Origin: JAGXKT01 sp964531695
Lineage (GTDB): Bacteria; Planctomycetota; Phycisphaerae; SM23-33
Assembly (NCBI GenBank): GCA_964531695.1
Contig: CAZHEH010000073.1
Span: forward strand, 1-5,090
DNA: 5,090 nucleotides
Direction of reading: 5' to 3'
The notes below the pieces were generated by a model that saw nothing but the letters and a program-made list of their open reading frames with translations, did no database searches and was not told where the DNA came from. How positions within the stretch are numbered: position 1 is the stretch's first letter; each line of letters begins with the position of its first letter. A program made the position numbers and the translations under genes. Below, piece after piece: positions 1 through 5,090 of the stretch.

Positions 1-2795
1 CTCAAGCTCAGGCAGCAATCACTGGAATGCGACCAGCGAAAGTGAAGAAGGGCCGAAAGAAGCTGGCCCTGCCCGGCGTCACCTGGGACTACCTGCGGTT
101 TGTGCGGGAGGGTGAGGGCCGCCAGCCCTGCGAAGCCGGCGACGAGCCGGCGAAGCAGGGGTGGCGGCCGGCCGCGGGCACGTTCGACGGCTGGCCGGGG
201 ACCGCGGCGGAACTGCGCGTGCTCGATCCGTGCTGCGGGTCGGGCCACTTCCTCGTTGCGGCGCTGCACCACCTCGTGCCGGTCCGCATGGCCGAGGAAG
301 GCTTGTCCGCGACCGATGCCGTCGAGGCGGTGCTCCGCGACAACCTGCACGGCCTGGAGATCGACGAGCGGTGCTGCCAGATCGCCGCGTTCGCCCTGGC
401 CTTCGCCGCCTGGACTTATCCCGACGCCGGCGGCTACCGCGAGCTTCCGGAGATGCACATTGCGTGCACGGGGATCGGCCCGCGGTGCTCGGCCGACGAG
501 TGGGTGCGGCTGGCGGAAGAGTCCGGCGTGCCGATGCCGACGGTCGGACGTGAGGCCATCAAGGCCGGGCTGCTTAACCTCCACCGGCTGTTCTCGCAAG
601 CCCCAACGTTGGGATCGCTGATCGACCCGGCCGAGCTTCCAGGCGACCTGATCGTGGCGGACTACGAGACGATCCAGCCGTACCTGACGGCGATCCTCTC
701 GGCCGAGAATGCGGACGATGAATTGCGCGAACGCGCCATCGCCGCGGCGGGCATGGTCAAGGCGGCCGACCTGCTGGCGAGCGACTACACGCTGGTCATC
801 ACGAATGTGCCGTACCTAGGCCGAGGTCTTCAGGACGACACTCTGAAAGGGTTCGCAGACTCGAACTACCGAGAAGCACGGAACGATCTCGCCACAATCT
901 TCATCGTGCGGATGCTGCTGTCGGCAGGCTGCAATGGCACCATTGCTAGCGTCGCCCCCCAGAATTGGCTGTTCCAGCCGAACTACAGGAGATTGCGCGA
1001 ACACCTCCTGAGCCGACACGAATGGCGTCTGGCCGTGCGACTCGGAACGAAGGCATTTCAAACCCCGATGTGGGACTTCAACGTCATGCTAATGGTGCTT
1101 TCACGGAATAAGCCGGAGAAGCCACATACCTTTTGCGGGATTGATGCTTCTGACCATCGATCCGCACCCGATAAAGCGTCATCACTACGAGGTACTATCG
1201 GCGATTCCAGAATCGACGACTTGATCCTCATGGATCAACTGAACCAATTGAAAAACCCGATCGCCAGGATCATGTTTCGTCGTGGCCAAGCAGACCAAAC
1301 CCTTGGCGAGTACGCAGGCTGCTACGCCGGACTCAGTGGAGCTGACATAAATAGATTCACCACCCGGTTCTGGGAGATTCCGACGACCCCCGAGTGGCGC
1401 TTCATGCAGAACTCGTTCAGCGAGGGTGGCGAAGTCAATGGAATGTGCTACCAGATACTGTGGCAGGACGGCAAGGGGTCCTATTACGAACTCGTCGCAG
1501 AGAAGCTCGGCGAAGGTGGAGTCGGTGCGTGGATTCGAGGAGACGCCGCCTGGAATCGGGATGGTGTGACGGTCGTAAAGATGCAAAATCTTCAATGTGC
1601 CCGTTACTTCGGCAACCTGTTTGGCGCAAACGTTTATGTCATTGTCCCGAATGAGCAGGAGCATTTACCGGCAATCTTTGCGTATGCACGCGATCCGAGC
1701 TTCTGTGCGAACTGTCGGCAAGTTGACCAGAAGACAGATATCGCTAACCAGGCCATTCTCGACATTCCATTCGACCTCGCCCACTGGCAGAAGGTCGCGG
1801 CGAAGAAGTATCCCGATGGCTTGCCCGAGCCGGAGAGCGACGACCCGACGCAATGGGTTTTCCACGGCCACCCCTACGAGGCCGAGGAAGAGGCTATGTT
1901 GCAGGTCGCGGTCGCCCGGCTGCTGGGCTACCGCTGGCCGGCCGAACTCGACCCGGACATGCGATTGAGCGAGCGGGCGCGGGCGCTGGCCGACGAGTGC
2001 GAGGAACTGGTCAAGTTCGCGGACAAGGATGGGATCGTCTGCATCCCGGCGGTGCGCGGCGAAGACCCGGCGGCCGAGCGACTGCTTCGGCTGCTTGCCG
2101 CGTGCGACATCGAACCAGAGTCTGACCTCGACCTCGACGACTGGCTGCGGAATGGTTTCTTCCAGGAGCACTGCGAGCTGTTCCATCACCGGCCGTTCGT
2201 GTGGCACGTCTGGGACGGCCGCAAACGCGATGGCTTCCACGCCCTGGTGAATTACCACAAGCTCTGCGAAGGCGGTGGCAAGGGACGGAAGCTGCTCGAA
2301 TCGCTGACCTACTCCTACCTCGGCGATTGGATCACGCGCTGCCGCGATGAGGTGAAACGAGGCGAAGGCGGCGCGGAAGACCGCCTGGCCGCGGCGGTCG
2401 CGCTACAGGACCGGCTCAAGGCCATCCTCGCCGGGGAACCGCCGTTCGATCTGTTCGTCCGCTGGAAGCCGCTGCACGAGCAGCCGATTGGATGGGAGCC
2501 GGACACCAACGATGGCGTGCGGATCAACATCCGCCCGTTCCTGGCCTCCGACCTGCCCAGCGGCCGCAAGGGCGCGGGCATCCTGCGTCACAAGCCGAAC
2601 ATCAAGTGGACCAAGGACCGCGGCAAGGAACCGCAGCGCCCAAAGGACGAATACCCCTGGTTCTGGACCTGGAACGGCAAGACCGAAGACTTCATGGGCG
2701 GCAAAGACTTCGACGGCGTCCGCCACAACGCCTGCCACTACACAACCAAGACCAAACAGGCCGCGCGCGATGCCGCCGGAAAGGAACCCTCATGA
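1..2795 (+). CDS. pglX: BREX adenine-specific DNA methyltransferase PglX (5' partial)
   Basis: Predicted N6-adenine DNA methyltransferase of a BREX system, marking host DNA and taking part in phage exclusion. The frame is open to the left edge and, counted from the first ATG (27), gives 922 residues. That ATG is probably internal: the SAM-binding motif I (LDPCCGSGHF) is already at residues 66-75, there is no clear ribosome site before it, and PglX proteins are usually about 1,200 residues. A motif II-like segment (LHGLEIDE) follows at 107-114, and the catalytic motif IV is NVPY at 260-263 (804-815) rather than NPPY. Residues about 265-575 form a divergent, lower-GC part, likely target recognition. 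The C-terminal third is family-like, with a block of WKPLHEQPIGW type at 813-823 and GKTEDFMGGKDFDG near the end. Residues 31-48 are encoded by a large palindrome. The TGA overlaps the next ATG. A type IIG restriction enzyme is the main alternative; the adjacent pglZ argues for BREX. Confidence 0.9.
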   Translation, partial: QAQAAITGMRPAKVKKGRKKLALPGVTWDYLRFVREGEGRQPCEAGDEPAKQGWRPAAGTFDGWPGTAAELRVLDPCCGSGHFLVAALHHLVPVRMAEEGLSATDAVEAVLRDNLHGLEIDERCCQIAAFALAFAAWTYPDAGGYRELPEMHIACTGIGPRCSADEWVRLAEESGVPMPTVGREAIKAGLLNLHRLFSQAPTLGSLIDPAELPGDLIVADYETIQPYLTAILSAENADDELRERAIAAAGMVKAADLLASDYTLVITNVPYLGRGLQDDTLKGFADSNYREARNDLATIFIVRMLLSAGCNGTIASVAPQNWLFQPNYRRLREHLLSRHEWRLAVRLGTKAFQTPMWDFNVMLMVLSRNKPEKPHTFCGIDASDHRSAPDKASSLRGTIGDSRIDDLILMDQLNQLKNPIARIMFRRGQADQTLGEYAGCYAGLSGADINRFTTRFWEIPTTPEWRFMQNSFSEGGEVNGMCYQILWQDGKGSYYELVAEKLGEGGVGAWIRGDAAWNRDGVTVVKMQNLQCARYFGNLFGANVYVIVPNEQEHLPAIFAYARDPSFCANCRQVDQKTDIANQAILDIPFDLAHWQKVAAKKYPDGLPEPESDDPTQWVFHGHPYEAEEEAMLQVAVARLLGYRWPAELDPDMRLSERARALADECEELVKFADKDGIVCIPAVRGEDPAAERLLRLLAACDIEPESDLDLDDWLRNGFFQEHCELFHHRPFVWHVWDGRKRDGFHALVNYHKLCEGGGKGRKLLESLTYSYLGDWITRCRDEVKRGEGGAEDRLAAAVALQDRLKAILAGEPPFDLFVRWKPLHEQPIGWEPDTNDGVRINIRPFLASDLPSGRKGAGILRHKPNIKWTKDRGKEPQRPKDEYPWFWTWNGKTEDFMGGKDFDGVRHNACHYTTKTKQAARDAAGKEPS
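117..169. repeat. 53-base imperfect palindrome inside pglX
   Basis: The outer arms 117-131 (GGCCGCCAGCCCTGC) and 155-169 pair over 15 positions with one mismatch (G125/G161). Inside lie facing GAA triplets (132-134 and 152-154), then a second 6-bp stem GCCGGC (135-140 and 146-151) around a 5-base loop, GACGA. The heptamer GCGAAGC occurs as a direct copy in each arm (130-136 and 150-156). The element is in frame and encodes residues 31-48, rich in G, P, E and A, between a conserved-looking DYLRFVRE stretch and WRPAAGTF. It could be a small palindromic insertion tolerated in a loop, or a DNA/RNA structural element. The pairing is directly visible; its origin is inference. Confidence 0.75.
820..1740 (+). 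other. Putative target-recognition region of pglX with lower GC
   Basis: This part of pglX starts just after catalytic motif IV. Sampled rows at 1081-1260 are about 48% GC and 1681-1740 about 53%, against about 72-82% at 61-180 and 77% at 2041-2100. The reading frame stays intact throughout. In methyltransferases of this architecture the residues after the catalytic domain read the DNA site and are the most variable part, often exchanged by recombination. Recognisable stretches are VAPQNWLF near residues 309-316, AGLSGADINRF further on, and a DQKTDIANQAILDIPFD stretch near the end, which resembles the end of recognition domains in type I/IIG enzymes. The boundaries are approximate, because they come from composition and motif position only. 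Confidence 0.5.
2781..2785 (+). promoter_or_regulatory. Ribosome binding site for the ATPase gene
   Basis: AAGGA lies six bases before the ATG at 2792, within the last codons of pglX. It supports 2792 as the start, rather than the in-frame ATG at 2492, whose extra 100 residues are an out-of-frame reading of pglX. Confidence 0.6.
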
Positions 2796-3898
2796 TAAAG
2801 CGGCTATACGTTGACAATTACAAGTGTCTGGTGAACTTCGAGCTTCCGCTCCAGGAGCTGACGCTGTTGCTGGGGCCGAATGGCGTGGGGAAGACCGCGG
2901 TGCTCGATGTGGTGTTCGCACTTCAGCGGTTGCTTGCCGGCGACGCCAAAGTCACGGACAAGGACGTGTTCCCGCCCCGAACGCTGACGCGGTGGCAGCA
3001 GCGGAACACGCAGGTCTTCGAACTGGACCTTGCGATCAAGGGAGATGAGCTGCGCTATCGGCTGGAAGTGGAGCACGATCGGTCGAGCAATCGTGCACGC
3101 ATCGCCTCCGAGAAGCTTCAGTCGCAGGGCAAGCCATTGTTCGCGTTCGAGATGGGCGAGGTGCATCTCTACCGGGACGATCATTCTGAAGGGCCGCAGT
3201 ACAGTGCGGATTGGGCCGAATCGGCCTTGGCACGCGTCCCGTCGCGCCGTGACAACACGCGCCTGTCGGGTTTCCTTGAGTTCGTCCGCAAGGCCATTGT
3301 TTGCGGTTTGTATCCCGCCAGCTTTGCGACGGAGTCTTCGGCCGCCGATGCAATGCTGTCCCGTGACGCACGGAACTTTGCCGCCTGGTACCAGCACGTA
3401 GTTCTGGAAAGACAGGATCTCGTTAGCGATTTCACCGCTGCTTTGCGGGAGGTCATCGACGGCTTCCGCGGCATCCGTTCGCCGTCGGTGGGGCTAGATA
3501 CGCGGGCGCTGATGGTTCAGTTCGATCAAGCGAAGGAGAAGTATGAACTGCGGCTTGATGAGGTTTCCGACGGTCAGCGGGCGTTGATCGCCCTTTACGC
3601 TTTGGTCCACCTGACCAAGGGCGAAGGGTACACGCTGTTTCTCGATGAACCTGATAATTACATCGCGCTGGCGGAAATACAACCGTGGCTGATGACCCTT
3701 GCGGATGCTTGTGGTGAGGAGGTGCCACAAGCCGTGTTGTGCTCCCATCACCCGGAGTTGATCGACTATCTCGGCGGCGATCAGGGGCTGCTGCTGAAGC
3801 GCGAGAGCTCGGGCGCGACCGTGGTAAGACGATCCAGCAAACTGGCGGTTGAGGGTGGTCTTAAGTTGTCCGAGGCGATCGCCAGGGGGTGGGAGTGA
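2792..3898 (+). CDS. AAA/ABC-type ATPase (AAA_21/OLD-like), nested in the BREX operon
   Basis: A 368-residue soluble ATPase of the SMC/RecF/OLD-like group. It opens with MIKRLYVDNYKCLVNFEL, the usual 'first strand plus core' start of this group. Walker A is GPNGVGKT at residues 28-35. The ABC signature is replaced by SDGQR at 259-263. Walker B is TLFLDEP at 281-287, with D285 and E286 as the magnesium and catalytic acids. The switch histidine lies in CSHHPELID at 317-325. There is no long coiled coil and no fused nuclease domain, so any effector activity should come from a partner, most likely the TOPRIM-like gene that follows. ATG overlaps the pglX stop (ATGA), and the end overlaps the next start by one base. 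Sampled GC (58-60%) is lower than in pglZ. Comparable ATPases serve as sensor or scaffold in OLD, Gabija and PARIS defence; the function here is inferred. The substrate or trigger is unknown. Confidence 0.88.
   Translation: MIKRLYVDNYKCLVNFELPLQELTLLLGPNGVGKTAVLDVVFALQRLLAGDAKVTDKDVFPPRTLTRWQQRNTQVFELDLAIKGDELRYRLEVEHDRSSNRARIASEKLQSQGKPLFAFEMGEVHLYRDDHSEGPQYSADWAESALARVPSRRDNTRLSGFLEFVRKAIVCGLYPASFATESSAADAMLSRDARNFAAWYQHVVLERQDLVSDFTAALREVIDGFRGIRSPSVGLDTRALMVQFDQAKEKYELRLDEVSDGQRALIALYALVHLTKGEGYTLFLDEPDNYIALAEIQPWLMTLADACGEEVPQAVLCSHHPELIDYLGGDQGLLLKRESSGATVVRRSSKLAVEGGLKLSEAIARGWE
3884..3889 (+). promoter_or_regulatory. Probable ribosome binding site for the TOPRIM-like gene
   Basis: AGGGGG ends eight bases before the ATG at 3898. 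A second purine run, GGGAG (3891-3895), is too close to that ATG to serve well. This favours ATG 3898 over the in-frame GTG codons at 3889 and 3895. Confidence 0.45.
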
Positions 3899-4446
3899 TG
3901 AGCCGAAATGTTCAGTTGGTTCTACTCTGCGAGGACAGGCAGCACGAGACATTTGCCCGGCGATTTCTCACGAAGGCTGGCTGGTCGACGCGGCGGTTGC
4001 GTGTGGAAATCGCTCCACCAGGGGCAGGTTCCGCCGAACAGTTTGTTCGCGAGCGGTTTCCCGCGGAGCTATCGGCGTACCGATCCAATCGCCATCGCGT
4101 GGCTCAGGCGCTGGTGGTTGTCATCGATGGCGACAGCCATGGCGTTCATACGAGACTGGAGGAATTGAACAGTGCCTGCCGATTCCAGGGGGTCCCGCCA
4201 CGGGATGTCAACGAGGGAGTGCTCATTGCGGTACCAACTTGGAACATCGAAACATGGCTGGCTTACCTGTCTGGAGAGGTCGTAGACGAGTCGAAGAGCG
4301 ATTATCAGCGGCTGCCCCGTCCGCGCGACTGTCAGCTACATGTCAACAAGCTTCATGAGATGTGTCAGCAGAACAGCTTGCGGCAGCCGGCTCCGGCGTC
4401 ACTTGAGGCCGCTTGCAGGGAGTACCGCGAACGGTTGCAACCATGA
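3898..4446 (+). CDS. TOPRIM-like protein, predicted partner of the adjacent ATPase
   Basis: A 182-residue protein without signal peptide or membrane segment. The layout is that of a small TOPRIM-type fold: a first hydrophobic strand ending in an acidic residue (VQLVLLCEDRQHE, with E12 and E17), a middle strand with a DxD pair (ALVVVIDGDSHG, with D77 and D79), and a later strand followed by IETW (E118) in VPTWNIETWLAYL. Acidic residues in this order bind the metal in TOPRIM nucleases, and the IETW step is reminiscent of the FE-WLL step of RloB-type proteins. Together with the upstream ATPase this gives an ATPase plus TOPRIM pair, as in PARIS (AriA/AriB), so a nuclease effector role is plausible. 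ATG 3898 overlaps the ATPase stop (TGATG); its own TGA overlaps the pglZ start. I do not recognise a named family with certainty. Nuclease activity is inferred from motif layout only. Confidence 0.7.
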   Translation: MSRNVQLVLLCEDRQHETFARRFLTKAGWSTRRLRVEIAPPGAGSAEQFVRERFPAELSAYRSNRHRVAQALVVVIDGDSHGVHTRLEELNSACRFQGVPPRDVNEGVLIAVPTWNIETWLAYLSGEVVDESKSDYQRLPRPRDCQLHVNKLHEMCQQNSLRQPAPASLEAACREYRERLQP

Positions 4447-5090
4447 AAACGACCCGTGACCCATCAACGACACTCTTGGAGGCGGTTCGGGCCTCGCTCG
4501 GTCATGCCGCGCGGTACAACCCCGGCGACGTGGTTGCGCCGGCGGCGGTGCTGTGGACTGACGCCGATGGCCAGTGGCAGCCGGTGGTCGAGCAACTGCG
4601 CGGGCTTATGCCCGAACTGCTGACCTTGGGCGAGTACGACGCGGACACGCGGACCGGGCCGGCGATCTGGCTGCGGACGGTGATCGAGCCGGCGGTGCGT
4701 GCTTCTTTGGCGAAAGAGTTCCCCGACCTCGACTGGCCTACGGATAAGGTGCCGGTGATCTACATGCCGGGCGTGAGCCGCCAGACGCTCCGCGCGGTCG
4801 AGGAATGCCCCGACGCACTCAAGCCGTTGGTCGAGCTTCAGTACCGCGGCGCGGTCTGGTGCCAGAAGAACGGCAAGGACTGGACCGTCCGCGCGTTCCT
4901 GGTGAGCGACGAAGGCGGGCTGGGGCTGGACGTGGCCGAGGACCGGCTGACCGTGCAGTCGATGCTCGGGTCGCTGTCGCAACTGGCGGTGATCCCGGCG
5001 GGACGGCTCCGCGGCCGGCGGCTGGAAGCCGAGGACTTCGACAAGCTGATGATCGGCGACACGCCGCGCGACCTGCTGCTGTGGCTGGGC
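4443..5090 (+). CDS. pglZ: BREX phosphatase-family protein PglZ, type B-like (3' partial)
   Basis: The first 216 codons of a PglZ protein, open to the right edge. PglZ carries an alkaline-phosphatase-superfamily domain and is the common marker of BREX systems; that core lies beyond the window, so catalytic residues cannot be checked. The visible N-terminal region resembles the form named PglZ type B: AAVLWTDADGQW at residues 34-45, LLTLGEYDADTRTGPAIWLR at 59-78, VPVIYMPGVSRQTLRAVEECP at about 103-123 and a block ending VELQYRGAVW at 130-139. The ATG overlaps the stop of the TOPRIM-like gene (ATGA). No ribosome site stands at normal distance; the nearest purine run (AGGGAG, 4417-4422) is 20 bases away, so translation probably depends on coupling. 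GC is about 68-72%, matching the outer parts of pglX and unlike the two genes between. Assignment rests on remembered family patterns, not on an alignment. Confidence 0.85.
   Translation, partial: MKTTRDPSTTLLEAVRASLGHAARYNPGDVVAPAAVLWTDADGQWQPVVEQLRGLMPELLTLGEYDADTRTGPAIWLRTVIEPAVRASLAKEFPDLDWPTDKVPVIYMPGVSRQTLRAVEECPDALKPLVELQYRGAVWCQKNGKDWTVRAFLVSDEGGLGLDVAEDRLTVQSMLGSLSQLAVIPAGRLRGRRLEAEDFDKLMIGDTPRDLLLWLG

Noticed and set aside
27..29. ATG at 27 as the true start of the methyltransferase
   Set aside because: The frame is open upstream to the edge, motif I lies only 66 residues in, and no ribosome site precedes it; the gene most likely begins outside the window.
117..169. The palindrome as a transcription terminator
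   Set aside because: It is inside an intact coding sequence and has no T-run on either side.
2126..2141. Short tandem GACCTC repeat
   Set aside because: It is only two to three units encoding a DLDLDD stretch, ordinary for acidic coding sequence.
1665..2258. Minus-strand open frame of 197 codons
   Set aside because: It lies wholly inside pglX, has no recognisable domain, and long antisense frames are common opposite GC-rich genes.
2492..2791. 100-residue N-terminal extension of the ATPase
   Set aside because: It is an out-of-frame reading of pglX with low-complexity Arg/Gln/Pro-rich sequence; the ATPase fold begins naturally at ATG 2792, which has AAGGA in front.
2804..3397. Minus-strand open frame of 197 codons opposite the ATPase
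   Set aside because: The plus strand encodes a clear ATPase with all core motifs; the antisense product shows no domain or start signal.
3889..3897. GTG starts at 3889 or 3895 for the TOPRIM-like gene
   Set aside because: ATG 3898 has a better-spaced purine-rich site and the overlap pattern seen at the other junctions; the difference is only one to three residues.
4464..4982. Minus-strand open frame of 172 codons opposite pglZ
   Set aside because: It is His/Arg/Pro-rich and without motifs, while the plus strand reads as conserved PglZ sequence.

Overview
The window is a compact, GC-rich, fully coding stretch with four consecutive plus-strand genes and no intergenic gap. The content is typical of a bacterial anti-phage BREX (Bacteriophage Exclusion / Pgl) locus. 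From left to right it holds: (1) most of a PglX-type adenine-specific DNA methyltransferase, cut by the left edge; (2) a complete 368-aa AAA/ABC-type ATPase; (3) a complete 182-aa protein that looks like a TOPRIM-type nuclease or nuclease-like partner; (4) the first 216 codons of a PglZ protein resembling the form called 'type B', running off the right edge.

All three junctions are stop/start overlaps: ATGA at 2792-2795, TGATG at 3896-3900 and ATGA at 4443-4446. The four genes therefore look like one translationally coupled operon. The promoter and the usual upstream partners (BrxA/BrxB/BrxC-like genes) would lie left of the window; the phosphatase core of PglZ and later genes would lie right of it. 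No tRNA, rRNA, CRISPR array, insertion sequence, promoter or terminator is visible, and no stretch over 300 bases lacks a gene.

How the genes may work together: in BREX, PglX methylates host DNA at a non-palindromic site and, with PglZ and other Brx proteins, is needed to block phage replication. The unusual part is the ATPase/TOPRIM pair between pglX and pglZ. Such pairs (OLD-type, Gabija, PARIS AriA/AriB) are known as stand-alone defence effectors, so this may be a nested second defence module, possibly guarding the BREX proteins. That role is inference.

Base composition is patchy. By hand counts of sample 60-base rows, the start and end of pglX and the pglZ part are about 68-80% GC. The central part of pglX (about 880-1740) falls to about 45-53%, and the ATPase/TOPRIM pair is about 53-62%. 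This fits a swapped target-recognition region and a separately acquired two-gene cassette. A 53-base imperfect palindrome sits in frame inside pglX at 117-169.

The organism is a high-GC bacterium. A planctomycete or deltaproteobacterium-like source would be plausible, but the sequence does not settle the taxon.
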